Positions 16,415 through 25,515 of a DNA stretch of 64,000 nucleotides are shown one piece after another. Numbering within the stretch: position 1 is the first letter of the stretch; each line of letters starts with the position of its first letter. The notes under the pieces were generated by a model. That model searched no databases, had not been told where the DNA came from, and saw nothing but the letters and a program-made list of their open reading frames with translations. The stretch comes from Curvibacter cyanobacteriorum (lineage in GTDB: Bacteria; Pseudomonadota; Gammaproteobacteria; Burkholderiales; Burkholderiaceae_C). The translations under genes were made by a program, and so were the position numbers. The stretch is from contig NZ_JAQSIP010000004.1 of assembly GCF_028649475.1 (NCBI RefSeq), positions 248,001-312,000 on the forward strand, written 5' to 3'.

Positions 16415-18718
16415 ATGCAACATTCAAATCCTGTAGGTTCTCCAGACGAGACAGCCGATCTCGGAAGAATCGACCCTCAATCTCAGCTGGCGTCCGGTGA
16501 AAACGTGCTCGCAACCCTTCCGGTTGACCTGGACACCGGCTTGCGCTACGCCCGCGGCCTGCTGGTGGTGACGGAAAAGCGCCTGCTGGCCTGCGAGCCC
16601 GGCTCGGGCGAGTGGCGCAGTTGGCCGCTGGACGCCAGCCTGGCGCTGCGCCACAGCGACCACGCGGGCGTCGGCACGCTGGAGCTGGTGACGGCCGAGC
16701 GCCGCCTGGCGCACTGGCGCTTCACCCTCAGCGCCGATGTGCACGCGATGCGCCTGCTGCGGGTGTTCGAGCAACGCCTGGCCGTGTTGGCTGGCGCCGC
16801 GCCCGAAGACAATGAAGAAGTCGCCTGCTGCCCCGCCTGCAGCGCGCCGCTGCCGCCCGACAGCGACAGCTGCCCGGCCTGCGAGCGCGAGCTGCAGCCG
16901 CCCACCTCGACCTGGGTGCTGTTGCGCCTGTGGCGCTTTGCCCGCCCTTATCAGAAGCAACTGGCGATCGGGTTTGGCCTGACGCTGGCCTCCACGGCGG
17001 CCACGCTGATCCCGCCCTACCTGACCATCCCGCTGATGGACGACATCCTGATCCCGTTCCAGAACGGGAAGCAGATCGACCCGATGCTGGTGCTGCTCTA
17101 CCTGAGCGGGCTGCTGGGGTCGGCGCTGGCCGCCTGGGGCCTGAGCTGGGCGCGCACCTACATCCTGGCCCTGGTGTCCGAGCGCATTGGTGCCGACCTG
17201 CGCACCACCACGTACGAGCACCTGTTGCGCTTGTCACTGGATTATTTCGGCGGCAAACGCACCGGCGACCTGATGAACCGGATCGGGTCGGAGACCGACC
17301 GGATCAACGTGTTCTTGTCGCTGCACGCGTTGGATTTCATCACCGACGTGTTGATGATCAGCATGACGGCGGTGATTCTGTTCTCCATCAACCCCTGGCT
17401 GGCCCTGGTCACCCTGGTCCCGCTGCCGTTCATCGCCTGGCTGATCCACACCGTGCGCGACCGTTTGCGCACCGGGTTTGAGAAGATCGACCGCGTCTGG
17501 TCGCAGGTCACCAATGTGCTGGCCGACACCATCCCCGGCATCCGCGTGGTCAAGGCTTTTGCGCAGGAAAAGCGCGAGGCCGAGCGCTTCAAGCAGGCCA
17601 ACCGCTACAACCTCGAGGTCAATGACAAGCTCAACCGCACCTGGTCGCTGTTCTCGCCCACGGTGTCGCTGTTGACCGAAATCGGCTTGCTGGTGGTGTG
17701 GGGCTTTGGCATCTGGCTGGTCTCGCGCAGCCAGATCACGGTCGGGGTGCTGACCGCCTTCATTGCCTACATCGGGCGCTTCTACACCCGGCTGGACTCG
17801 ATGAGCCGCATCGTGTCGGTGACGCAGAAGGCCGCCGCCGGGGCCAAGCGCATTTTTGACATCCTGGACCACGTCTCCAACGTCCCCGAACCGACCCAGC
17901 CCGTCAAGCTGCCGGCCGTGAAGGGGCGCATCGAGATGAACAACATCGGCTTCCGGTACGGCACGCGCAGCGTGATCCGGGGCGTGGACCTCGACATCCA
18001 GCCGGGCGAAATGATCGGTCTGGTCGGCCACAGTGGCTCGGGCAAGAGCACCCTGGTCAACCTGATCTGCCGTTTCTACGACGTCACCGATGGCGGCATC
18101 AAGCTGGACGGCACCGACATCCGCCGCTTTGCCGTGGCCGACTACCGCAGCAACATCGGCCTCGTGCTGCAGGAACCCTTCTTGTTCTTTGGCACGATCG
18201 CCGAGAACATCGCCTACGGCCAGCCCAACGCGACCCGCGAGCAGATCGTTGCGGCGGCCCGTGCGGCGCACGCGCACGACTTCATCCTGCGCCTGCCGCA
18301 GGGCTACGACTCGCTGGTGGGCGAACGCGGCCAGGGCTTGTCGGGGGGGGAGCGTCAGCGCATCTCGATTGCGCGCGCGCTGCTGATCGACCCCCGCATC
18401 CTGATCCTCGACGAGGCCACCTCGGCCGTGGACACCGAGACCGAGAAGGAAATCCAGCGCGCCCTCGACAACCTGGTGCAAGGCCGCACCACCATCGCCA
18501 TCGCCCACCGCCTGTCCACCCTGCGCAAGGCCGACCGCCTGGTGGTGATGGACCGCGGGCAGGTGGTCGAAGTGGGGCCGCACGACGAGCTGATGGCCAA
18601 GCAGGGGGCCTACTGGCGCTTGTACGAAGCCCAGGTGCGCCGCGTCGACGGCAGCGACGACGACACGCTGGCGCTGGCGCCCAGCGCCCATTCCGCCCAC
18701 CCGGCGGGTCAACCCTGA
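16415..18718 (+). CDS. ABC exporter with N-terminal PH-like/zinc-ribbon region, cyanophycin-associated
   Basis: A fused ABC half-transporter, 767 aa, starting at the ATG at 16415. Unlike ordinary exporters it has about 165 extra N-terminal residues: a small beta-rich region (30-125) and a zinc ribbon CPAC-x10-CPAC (Cys139, 142, 153, 156). The exporter membrane domain follows (about 175-480, starting [14 protein letters not shown]), then the ATPase with Walker [10 protein letters not shown] (538-546), signature [10 protein letters not shown] and Walker [10 protein letters not shown]. It is divergent from cphA'-cphA and followed 12 bases later by a DUF1854 gene. This pair accompanies cyanophycin genes in many betaproteobacteria; what it transports is not known to me. 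Confidence 0.92.
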   Translation: MQHSNPVGSPDETADLGRIDPQSQLASGENVLATLPVDLDTGLRYARGLLVVTEKRLLACEPGSGEWRSWPLDASLALRHSDHAGVGTLELVTAERRLAHWRFTLSADVHAMRLLRVFEQRLAVLAGAAPEDNEEVACCPACSAPLPPDSDSCPACERELQPPTSTWVLLRLWRFARPYQKQLAIGFGLTLASTAATLIPPYLTIPLMDDILIPFQNGKQIDPMLVLLYLSGLLGSALAAWGLSWARTYILALVSERIGADLRTTTYEHLLRLSLDYFGGKRTGDLMNRIGSETDRINVFLSLHALDFITDVLMISMTAVILFSINPWLALVTLVPLPFIAWLIHTVRDRLRTGFEKIDRVWSQVTNVLADTIPGIRVVKAFAQEKREAERFKQANRYNLEVNDKLNRTWSLFSPTVSLLTEIGLLVVWGFGIWLVSRSQITVGVLTAFIAYIGRFYTRLDSMSRIVSVTQKAAAGAKRIFDILDHVSNVPEPTQPVKLPAVKGRIEMNNIGFRYGTRSVIRGVDLDIQPGEMIGLVGHSGSGKSTLVNLICRFYDVTDGGIKLDGTDIRRFAVADYRSNIGLVLQEPFLFFGTIAENIAYGQPNATREQIVAAARAAHAHDFILRLPQGYDSLVGERGQGLSGGERQRISIARALLIDPRILILDEATSAVDTETEKEIQRALDNLVQGRTTIAIAHRLSTLRKADRLVVMDRGQVVEVGPHDELMAKQGAYWRLYEAQVRRVDGSDDDTLALAPSAHSAHPAGQP

Positions 18719-18730
18719 GGTGGCCAGATC

Positions 18731-19204
18731 ATGAGCAATCCCGTTTCTTTCCAATTGCAGCGCCACCCGCTGGGGCGCCTGGTGCTGATCGACGCCGAGG
18801 GCCAGAGCCACCTGGGCGTGACCCCGGTGCGGGCTTTCCCGATCGCCGCGCCCGACGAAGGCCTGTCCCTGGTCGGTCCCGAGGGGCACGAGCTGGCCTG
18901 GGTGCCGCGGCTGGACCAGCTGCCCGCGCCCGAGCGCACCCTGATCGAAGAAGAGCTGGCCTCGCGCGAGTTCAACCCGGTGGTCAAGCGCCTGCTGGCG
19001 GTGTCGAGCTTCTCGACCCCCTGCACCTGGACGGTTGAGACCGACCGCGGCCCGACCCAGTTTGTGCTCAAGACGGAGGACGACATCCGCCGGCTGGAGC
19101 GCGGCAAGCTGCTGATTTCGGGCGGCCAGGGCATCGTCTACCAGGTGGCCGACATGCAGGCGCTGGACCGCGCGTCGCGCAAGCTGCTGGAACGTTTTCT
19201 GTGA
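18731..19204 (+). CDS. DUF1854 protein, cyanophycin-associated
   Basis: A 157-aa soluble protein of the DUF1854 family. No signal peptide or membrane segment is visible. The start MSNPVSFQLQRHPLGRLVLID and the block RLLAVSSFSTPCTWTVETDRGPT (in the middle) followed by FVLKTEDDIRRL are the conserved parts. It begins 12 bases after the ABC exporter, so the two are coexpressed. In NCBI-style naming this family is tied to cyanophycin metabolism through context only; no biochemical function is established to my knowledge. It could be an accessory subunit of the exporter. Confidence 0.88.
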   Translation: MSNPVSFQLQRHPLGRLVLIDAEGQSHLGVTPVRAFPIAAPDEGLSLVGPEGHELAWVPRLDQLPAPERTLIEEELASREFNPVVKRLLAVSSFSTPCTWTVETDRGPTQFVLKTEDDIRRLERGKLLISGGQGIVYQVADMQALDRASRKLLERFL

Positions 19205-19249
19205 GCCGGGCGCTGCGGCGCCCCCTATTTATCTGAGTGAGGCGATTTC

Positions 19250-19990
19250 ATGCCCCTGCACACCACGGCGCTGGTCCTGTTTTCGGGCGGCCAAGATTCC
19301 ACCACCTGCCTGGCCCACGCGCTGGCGCGCTACGAGCGTGTCGAAACCGTGGCGTTCGATTACCGCCAACGCCACAGCGTGGAGCTGCAGGCGCGGCTGG
19401 CGGTGCTGGACGCCTTGCGCGCCCAGTTCCCGCACTGGGCTGGCAAGTTGGGCGAGGACCACCTGTTGGACCTGGGCGTGCTGGGCCAAGTGAGTGAGAC
19501 CTCACTGACCCGGGACATGGCGTTCCAGATGGAACAAAGCGGTCTGCCCAACACCTTCGTGCCCGGCCGCAACCTGCTGTTCCTGACCCTGGCTGCGGCG
19601 CTGGCCTACCGGCGCGGGCTGGAGGTCATCGTCACCGGCGTGTGCGAAACAGATTACTCAGGCTACCCCGACTGCCGTGACGACACCATGAAGGCCATGC
19701 AACTGGCCCTGTCGCTGGGCATGGACCGCCGCCTCCTGATCGAAACCCCGCTGATGTGGATCGACAAGGCCGAGACTTGGACCCTGGCGCACCAACTGGG
19801 CGGCCAGCCGCTGGTGGACCTGATCGTCGAGCACTCCCACACCTGTTACCTGGGCGACCGGGAGCACCGCCATGCCTGGGGTTGGGGCTGTGGCCAGTGC
19901 CCCGCCTGTGAACTGCGCGCCCGTGGCCATGAGCGCTACCTCAGCCAGTGGCCGGCGGGTCGCCCCGCGCCGGTTCCCGCCAGCGCCTGA
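19250..19990 (+). CDS. queC: 7-cyano-7-deazaguanine synthase QueC
   Basis: Converts 7-carboxy-7-deazaguanine to preQ0 with ammonia and ATP, a step in queuosine tRNA modification. The product is 246 aa. The PP-loop ATPase motif [16 protein letters not shown] is at about residues 9-24; [12 protein letters not shown] and the YSGYPDCRD substrate loop are present; zinc ligands are in the C-terminal part (CYLGDREH ... GCGQCPAC). It follows the DUF1854 gene by 45 bases on the same strand and may be cotranscribed, although no functional link with cyanophycin is obvious. A strong terminator follows it. Confidence 0.96.
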   Translation: MPLHTTALVLFSGGQDSTTCLAHALARYERVETVAFDYRQRHSVELQARLAVLDALRAQFPHWAGKLGEDHLLDLGVLGQVSETSLTRDMAFQMEQSGLPNTFVPGRNLLFLTLAAALAYRRGLEVIVTGVCETDYSGYPDCRDDTMKAMQLALSLGMDRRLLIETPLMWIDKAETWTLAHQLGGQPLVDLIVEHSHTCYLGDREHRHAWGWGCGQCPACELRARGHERYLSQWPAGRPAPVPASA

Positions 19991-20014
19991 AGTGCATTTG
20001 GACGGTGTGTTCAA

Positions 20015-20040
20015 AAAGAGACCCTCGGGTCTCTTTTTTG
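20015..20040 (+). terminator. Rho-independent terminator after queC
   Basis: AAAGAGACCC and GGGTCTCTTT (20015-20024 and 20027-20036) form a strong stem, folding in practice with a CTCG loop, and are followed by a run of T. It ends the ABC-DUF1854-queC transcript. Confidence 0.88.
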
Positions 20041-20100
20041 TTATGAGGGCCCAGCCCTTGCGCAGATCAAAAAAATCTCGAAAATTTTTCAGAAAGGGCC

Positions 20101-20127
20101 TAAATTTTTCGGGCCGGCTGCCGTAAA
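20101..20127 (+). promoter_or_regulatory. Sigma-28 (FliA)-like promoter
   Basis: TAAATTTT, an 11-base spacer and GCCGTAAA match the flagellar sigma factor consensus TAAAGTTT-N11-GCCGATAA in 13 of 16 positions with exact spacing. It lies 65 bases upstream of the ATG of the next rightward gene. This points to FliA control of a gene with no recognised function; there are no flagellar genes in the window. Confidence 0.6.
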
Positions 20128-20192
20128 AGGTACGAGAGCACTCAAAAACCCTTGAGTTGCTGTGTAAACCATTTGTACTGAGTGGGTCTGTT

Positions 20193-20651
20193 ATGCAACT
20201 TCCCCCTGTCGATCGCACGATGAGCTGGGCCGCCTACGGCGCCGGCGCTTCGGCGTCGGCTGGCGAAAGCGAGCGCCAGACGCCGACCAAGCCCGCCACC
20301 ACGGTGACCAACGCGCCGACCGAGTCGACCATCATCACGGTCTCGGGGCGCAAGGTGGAGAGCCCGGACAAGCCCTCGGCCTCGAACGACCAGCCCAACA
20401 AGGATTGGACCGAGGTCAAGAAGAAGGCGACCACCGAAGAGCCCAAGAAGCCACCGCCAGAGCCCATCTCGAAAAAGCTGCTGGACTTCATCCACTCGGT
20501 CTGGAAGGCCAGTGGTTCGGTGGTCGAACTGGCCGCCACCGAGGCCAGTGCCGAGGCCAACCGCCTGCAAAACGAGCAGACCAAGGCGGGCCTGTCGACC
20601 AATCTGCTGGTCTACACAGACCCCAAGGTCAAGCGCGGCGGCGGTCTCTGA
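20193..20651 (+). CDS. Hypothetical protein behind a sigma-28-like promoter
   Basis: I do not recognise this family. From the ATG at 20193 it is 152 aa; a TTG at 20157 is an alternative start and the ribosome site is weak for both. The first 85 residues are hydrophilic, rich in Thr, Pro, Ser and Lys and likely disordered (for example NKDWTEVKKKATTEEPKKP). A more ordered helical part follows (KKLLDFIHSVWKASGSVVELAATEAS, in two halves), then a short basic tail. There is no signal peptide or membrane helix. The low-complexity composition still follows the neighbours' GC-rich codon use, so I think it is real. The upstream promoter suggests co-regulation with motility genes. Confidence 0.65.
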   Translation: MQLPPVDRTMSWAAYGAGASASAGESERQTPTKPATTVTNAPTESTIITVSGRKVESPDKPSASNDQPNKDWTEVKKKATTEEPKKPPPEPISKKLLDFIHSVWKASGSVVELAATEASAEANRLQNEQTKAGLSTNLLVYTDPKVKRGGGL

Positions 20652-20729
20652 GCCGCGAGGCGCGCGGACCGGGTCGTTGACTGCCCCGCCGTTCAACTGG
20701 CCCACCCACCCGGGGCGGCCTGAGCCCTG

Positions 20730-22493
20730 TCAAATCGATTCACTGACCAAGCGGAAGCGGCGTGGCGCGCTGCTGACTTCTTCCAGCCGCCAGCGCGTGT
20801 TGTGGAAGCGCGCCAGCTCGGGCCGGTGCGCAATCGACACCAGACCACCGCCTTGCGACTGGGTCAGCGCCACCAGACGCTGGTACAGCAACTGCTCGGT
20901 GTCTTCGTCCAGGGCGCTGGTGGCCTCGTCGGCCATCACCCAGGCGGGGCGCTTCAGCAGCACACGGGCCAGCGCCAGGCGCTGCTGTTCACCGCCCGAC
21001 AGCTTCTGGCTCCAGGCGTCCTCGCGGTCCAGCTCGGTGCACAGGTGTGGCAACTGGGCCTGGCACAGTGCCTCGCACAGGGCCTCGTCGTCGTAGGTGC
21101 TGGCGGCGTCGGGGTAGGCCAAGGTGTTGCGCAGCGGGCCGTTGGCGAGGTAGGGCTTTTGCGGGATGTACATCACCCGTTGCGGCTGGCTCAGCGTGCC
21201 GTGGGCGTGCGGCCACAGGCCCGCCAGGGTGCGGAACAGGGTGGATTTGCCGCTGCCCGACGGCCCTTGCAGCAGCACCTTCTGACCGGCCCGCGCATGG
21301 GCGCTGCTGGGGGCCAGCAGGGGCTGACCATTGGGCAGTTGGATGCTGAGTTGATCGATCTGCAGGTCGTCGCCGAGCTCGGTGCGCAGCCCCTCGGGCA
21401 CCGCCTGGGCATGGGTCAGGTTTTCTTCAAAGGTGGTCAGCCGGTCGCTGGTGGCCCGCCAGCTGGCCAGCGAGTCGTAGTTGTCGACCAGCCAGCTCAG
21501 CGAACCCTGCACCCGGTCAAACGCCGAGGCGATCTGCATCAGCTCGCCCAGCTGGATGGCGCCACTGAAAAAGCGCGGCGCCGCCACGATGAAGGGGAAC
21601 ACCACCGCCGCCTGGCCAAAGAAGTTGGTGAACCAGACCAGCCGCTTTTGCGCCTTGATGAGCGCGATGTAGTTCGCCATCAGGCGGCCGAAGCGCTGCT
21701 TGAGGTTCTCGTTCTCGACCGGGCTGCCCAGGTCCAGCGCGATGGATTCGCTGTATTCACGTACCCGGCCCATGTGGCTGCGGAAGTCGGCCTCATAGCG
21801 CTTCTGGCCAAAGTTGAGCCCGATCAGCGGGCGCCCGATGTAATGGGTGGCGACACTGCCGGCCACGCAATACAGCACCGCCATCCAGACCATGAAGCCC
21901 GGGATGTTGTAGTCGCTGCCGCCCAGCGAGAAGGCAAAGTTGCCCGACAGGCTCCAGAGGATGCCGACAAAACTCGCCAGCGTGACCACTGCATTGAGCA
22001 GGCCCATGCTCAGCGACACGGTCAGCGAGGTGAACAGGTTGACGTCCTCCTGGATGCGCTGGTCCGGGTTGTCGGGCGGCGCCTGGTGGGCCGCGCCTTC
22101 GGCGTAGCGCGCCAGTTCAAGCCGGTAGAACAGGTGGTTGGCCAGCCAGCGGTCGAGGTAGTGGCGGGTCATCCAGGCCCGCCAGCGCAGCTCCAGCCAC
22201 TGGGTCAGGTAGAACTTGTAGACCGCGATCACGATGTAGGCGAACGCCAGCAGGGCAAAGCGCGACAGCTGGTGCCAGAACACGTCGGCCTGCTTGTTCT
22301 GCAGCGCGTCGTAGAACACCCGGTTCCAGTCATTGATCAGCACCAGCATGTACACCGCGCCGAGGTTCAGGGCCACGATGGCGGCGAGCAGGCCGCGGGC
22401 CTGCCAGCGTTCATCGGACCGGAAGTACGGCATGGACAGCGCCAGGATGCGGCGGCTGGTGTCGCGAAAGAGTCTGAATTTGGAGACGGTCAT
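20730..22493 (-). CDS. ABC transporter ATP-binding/permease, SbmA/BacA-YddA type
   Basis: A fused half-transporter of the ABC_membrane_2 group, 587 aa from the ATG at 22493 (no clear Shine-Dalgarno, so the start is less sure). Members include E. coli YddA, the peroxisomal ABCD proteins and, for the membrane part, SbmA/BacA, which take up peptides or very-long-chain acyl compounds. The membrane part shows the family motif LELRWRAWMTRHYLDRWL and NPDQRIQEDV; the ATPase has [21 protein letters not shown] (Walker A), YIPQKPYL, signature LSGGEQQRLALARVLL and ADEATSALDE. Substrate unknown. It is divergent from the diguanylate cyclase gene. Confidence 0.92.
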   Translation of the reverse strand: MTVSKFRLFRDTSRRILALSMPYFRSDERWQARGLLAAIVALNLGAVYMLVLINDWNRVFYDALQNKQADVFWHQLSRFALLAFAYIVIAVYKFYLTQWLELRWRAWMTRHYLDRWLANHLFYRLELARYAEGAAHQAPPDNPDQRIQEDVNLFTSLTVSLSMGLLNAVVTLASFVGILWSLSGNFAFSLGGSDYNIPGFMVWMAVLYCVAGSVATHYIGRPLIGLNFGQKRYEADFRSHMGRVREYSESIALDLGSPVENENLKQRFGRLMANYIALIKAQKRLVWFTNFFGQAAVVFPFIVAAPRFFSGAIQLGELMQIASAFDRVQGSLSWLVDNYDSLASWRATSDRLTTFEENLTHAQAVPEGLRTELGDDLQIDQLSIQLPNGQPLLAPSSAHARAGQKVLLQGPSGSGKSTLFRTLAGLWPHAHGTLSQPQRVMYIPQKPYLANGPLRNTLAYPDAASTYDDEALCEALCQAQLPHLCTELDREDAWSQKLSGGEQQRLALARVLLKRPAWVMADEATSALDEDTEQLLYQRLVALTQSQGGGLVSIAHRPELARFHNTRWRLEEVSSAPRRFRLVSESI

Positions 22494-22639
22494 GGCATGC
22501 GAGGAGGTCAAAGAGGTGCCTGGCCGAGGCAATCCGCTAGCACGGGGGCGGGGGCGATGGATAATTCTGGCAGCGGAAAGGGGGGCTTTCCGCTCCAAGA
22601 GGGTGGTTCGATCTGAAACCACCCCAGCAGGAGGGAAGT

Positions 22640-23866
22640 TTGCCAGTTTCGATTCGGGCGCGTCTGAACCAGATGCTGCTTTTCATGACCGTGCTGGGCG
22701 TCGCGATTGCCGTGACCTGGGCCTGGTGGATCAGCCGCGGCCAGGTGTTGCACGACGTTGAAGACCGGGCGCGCCAGCACATGGTGACCGCTCAAGCCAT
22801 CCGCCAGTACACCGAGACGCATGTGCGTGAGGCCTTGCTGGCCGACACCCAGCAGTTTCACCCGGCGTCCGTGCCCTCGTTCGCGGCCAGCACGACACTG
22901 GCGCTGCTGCAAAAAGACTACCCCGATTTCGACTACCGCGAGGTGGCGCTCAACCCCACGGTGCCGGCCCACCAGCCCCAGGGCTGGGACCGCGTGGCGG
23001 TGGACGCCTTCCGCGCCAACCCGGACCTGAGCTCCTTGCAGAGCCGGGACTGCGAGCCCGGCGGCCAGCGCTGGTGCCTGGCCCGCCCCTTGCGCGCAAA
23101 GGCCGCCTGCCTGAGCTGCCATGGTCAGCCCGAACAGGCGCCCGCCGCCATGTTGGCCCGCTACGGGGCCACCCACGGGTTTGGCTGGCAGGTCGGCGAG
23201 GTGGTGGGGGCCCAGGTGGTGTCGGTCAACCTGGCCCCGTTGTGGGGGCGGGTGTACCGGGCCATGGGGCGCACGGCGGCCTTGTCGCTGGGCATCATGG
23301 GCCTGTTCTTTGTGATCATGAACTTCGCGCTCAAGCGCATGGTCATCTCGCCCCTGCAGGCCCACAGCGATGGTTGGCAGCGCCTGGCGTCCGAGGACGC
23401 CTTGACGGGCTTGGCCAACCGGCGTGAGTTCAACCTGCGGGCCGAGCAGGCGGTGCGCTGGGCCGAACGCGAACATCGGCCTTTGTCCTTCATCGTGCTC
23501 GATCTCGACAGCTTCAAGCAACTCAACGACCGGTTTGGCCATGCCGAGGGCGATGGCGTGCTGCGCACCCTGGGCCAGTTGCTGTCCCAGAGCACGCGGC
23601 ACCGCGACTTGCCGGCGCGCCTGGGCGGCGAGGAGTTTGCCTTGATGGTGCCGGGTCATGATCTGATGTCGGCGCACCAATTTGCCGAGGCGCTGCGCCA
23701 CAAGGTGGAGTTCACGGTGTTTCCGCGGGGCTTGCCGGTCACGGCCAGCCTGGGGGTGGCGCAGTGGCAGCCCGGTGAGTCGGTGGCCGAGACCCTGCAG
23801 CGTGCCGACGAGGCGCTCTACCGGGCCAAGGCCGCGGGGCGCAACACCGTCTGCATCGCACCCTGA
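22640..23866 (+). CDS. Diguanylate cyclase with periplasmic haem-c (DUF3365/Tll0287-like) sensor
   Basis: A membrane sensor that makes cyclic di-GMP, 408 aa. The start is a TTG at 22640 with AGGAGGG about five bases upstream. One transmembrane helix lies at about 12-31, a periplasmic DUF3365 domain at 35-205, a second helix at 211-230 and GGDEF at about 248-405. The sensor contains one c-type haem motif, CLSCH at 157-161. The active site is GGEEF (329-333) and the inhibitory I-site RxxD (Arg320, Asp323) is present, so it should be an active, product-inhibited cyclase. A covalent haem suggests sensing of redox state, oxygen or NO. No partner gene is obvious. Confidence 0.93.
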   Translation: MPVSIRARLNQMLLFMTVLGVAIAVTWAWWISRGQVLHDVEDRARQHMVTAQAIRQYTETHVREALLADTQQFHPASVPSFAASTTLALLQKDYPDFDYREVALNPTVPAHQPQGWDRVAVDAFRANPDLSSLQSRDCEPGGQRWCLARPLRAKAACLSCHGQPEQAPAAMLARYGATHGFGWQVGEVVGAQVVSVNLAPLWGRVYRAMGRTAALSLGIMGLFFVIMNFALKRMVISPLQAHSDGWQRLASEDALTGLANRREFNLRAEQAVRWAEREHRPLSFIVLDLDSFKQLNDRFGHAEGDGVLRTLGQLLSQSTRHRDLPARLGGEEFALMVPGHDLMSAHQFAEALRHKVEFTVFPRGLPVTASLGVAQWQPGESVAETLQRADEALYRAKAAGRNTVCIAP

Positions 23867-23882
23867 GCCCACAGCAAAGGGC

Positions 23883-24248
23883 TCAGCGCTTGGCTTCGGT
23901 GCTGCCCTCCGTGGCCTTCTGGGCCCGCAATTCTTTGGCGTAAGCGCGGATTTCTTCAAAGCTCACCTTGCCATCATGGTCGGCGTCGGCCGCGTCAAAG
24001 GCCTTGGCCAGGCGCGGGAACAGCGCCACTTCGCCGCGGCTCAGGTAGCCGTCGCCATTGAAGTCCAGCATCTTGAACTGACGCGCGGCCAGGGCTTCGC
24101 CTTCGCTGGGTTGTTCATCTGACGGTGACGGGGCCGTGCTGGGGCCTTGGGCCGTGGCCAGGGACCAGTGACCCAGGCCCGCCAGGCAGAGCACGAGGGG
24201 CAGGGCGCGGGCGGCACGGGCTAGGCCCGAGGCGCGGGAGACATTCAT
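23883..24248 (-). CDS. Secreted EF-hand calcium-binding protein
   Basis: A small exported protein, 121 aa. A signal peptide covers about residues 1-34 (ending SLATAQ), then a short Pro/Ser linker. Two EF-hand loops follow: DFNGDGYLSRGE near residue 62 and DADHDGKVSFEE near residue 90, both with the Asp/Asn, Gly and terminal Glu needed for Ca2+ binding. Small two-hand proteins like this are common in betaproteobacteria and their roles are mostly unknown. It converges on the diguanylate cyclase gene with only 16 bases between stops. Confidence 0.9.
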   Translation of the reverse strand: MNVSRASGLARAARALPLVLCLAGLGHWSLATAQGPSTAPSPSDEQPSEGEALAARQFKMLDFNGDGYLSRGEVALFPRLAKAFDAADADHDGKVSFEEIRAYAKELRAQKATEGSTEAKR

Positions 24249-24423
24249 GGGGATCCTTTCTAGAGTCGTCAGATGGGGACGGGGCCCGCATCTTCAACGC
24301 CTTGGACGCCGTTGGGGGCCCAGAGTTGCCGCTGCTGACAGACTTTGCCAAACATTGACATGCCGACCCCGGGGGCGCTTCGACCAGGCTGCTCGCCTGC
24401 CTGCGCTTGCCCTGGGGCCCTGT

Positions 24424-25323
24424 TCAGGGGTTGGCCACCCCGCTGTGGACATGGCCGGCCGGCACATGCTGGGCCGCCGAGTTGACGTGGCCAGTCTGGT
24501 CGTCAAAGAAGAAATCAGGCTCGAACTCGCGCAGGAACCCGCCTTTTTCGAGCCCGCCGAGGAACAGCACCTCGTCCACCTCGATGTTCCAGCGCATCAG
24601 CGTGCGGATGGCGCGTTCGTGGGCCGGGGCGCTGCGGGCCGTGACCAGGGCGGTGCGGATGCGCATGTGGGGGTTGTCGGCCTGCTGCAACCGGTGCAGG
24701 GCGGCCAGCAGTGGCTTGAACGGGCCGTCGGGCAAGGGGTCGGCGGCGCGCTGGCTCTCGTGCTGCTGAAAGGCGTCCAACCCCTGGCTTTGGTAGACCC
24801 GTTCGGCTTCATCGGAAAACAGCACCGCGTCGCCGTCAAAGGCAATGCGCACCTCGTGGGGGTGGCTGTTGCTGGCCTGCACCGATTCGGTCAGCACCCG
24901 TGCCGCCGGAAAGCCCGCCGCCAGCGCCTGGCGCACATCGCTCTCGTTGGCCGACAAGAACAGGTGGGCGCCCAGCGGCCGCAGGTAGCCAAAGGGGTTG
25001 CGGCCGCGCGTGAAGACGCCGCGCTGCAGCGGGATGCCGGTCTCGTGGGCCGAGCGGAAGATGCGCATGCCACTGACCGGGTCGTTGCGCGACAGCATCA
25101 CCACCTCCACCAGCCGGTCGGCACCGGGCTGGTTGAACGCCAGCAGCTTCTTGACCAGCGAGAACGCCACCCCGGGCGGTGCCGTCACGTCCAGCCGATC
25201 GAGCTGCAGCTGCCGATAGGCTTGTTCGCTGACCTGTTCAAAGACCGTGTTCTCTTCTTCAAAGTCAAACAGTGCGCGCGATGAAATGGCCACCACCAAC
25301 TGGCCATCAAGGGTCATAGGCAT
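24424..25323 (-). CDS. Cytosolic 5'-nucleotidase family protein
   Basis: A 299-aa member of the 5'-nucleotidase family related to eukaryotic cytosolic 5'-nucleotidase 1. The ATG at 25323 has GGAGG eight bases upstream; the open frame runs further into the repeat region but has no gene character there. Visible family blocks are VVAISSRALFDFEEENTVFE at the start, VEVVMLSRNDPVSGMRIF, FLSANESDVRQAL, AFDGDAVLFSDEAERVY (Asp-rich catalytic loop) and FFFDDQTGHV near the end. It probably dephosphorylates nucleoside monophosphates in the cytoplasm. It stands alone, separated from gspF by a 250-base repeat-bearing gap. Confidence 0.88.
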   Translation of the reverse strand: MPMTLDGQLVVAISSRALFDFEEENTVFEQVSEQAYRQLQLDRLDVTAPPGVAFSLVKKLLAFNQPGADRLVEVVMLSRNDPVSGMRIFRSAHETGIPLQRGVFTRGRNPFGYLRPLGAHLFLSANESDVRQALAAGFPAARVLTESVQASNSHPHEVRIAFDGDAVLFSDEAERVYQSQGLDAFQQHESQRAADPLPDGPFKPLLAALHRLQQADNPHMRIRTALVTARSAPAHERAIRTLMRWNIEVDEVLFLGGLEKGGFLREFEPDFFFDDQTGHVNSAAQHVPAGHVHSGVANP

Positions 25324-25431
25324 GGGCCCAGCCTCCAAGGTTGAATCCCCCCATTGTGAGGCCGCCCGCCGCTGACCTGTGGCCATGTCGGCGCCCGCCC
25401 ACCCGCGGCCAGTCTCCCCCCAGGCGACCAA

Positions 25432-25475
25432 GGCCCCCTTGGGGGGCAGCGACCCACACGCAGCGGGGAGGGTGG
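25432..25475. repeat. Intergenic repeat, copy 1
   Basis: First of two near-identical GC-rich units in the gap between the 5'-nucleotidase and gspF. The shared core reads CCCCTTGGGGGGCAGCGACC followed by CACACGCAGCGGGGAG. Its left part is palindromic (CCCCC-TT-GGGGG). It belongs to the kind of short dispersed intergenic element seen in Comamonadaceae genomes, but I cannot count copies outside this window. Confidence 0.7.
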
Positions 25476-25515
25476 TGGCCTGACCGGACGCCGCCGGGCC
25501 GCTCCCAAGGCGGCC

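Noticed and set aside
16232..16423. A longer N-terminus for CphA'
   Set aside because: The extra residues are hydrophilic, lack family similarity and would overlap the start of the divergent exporter gene.
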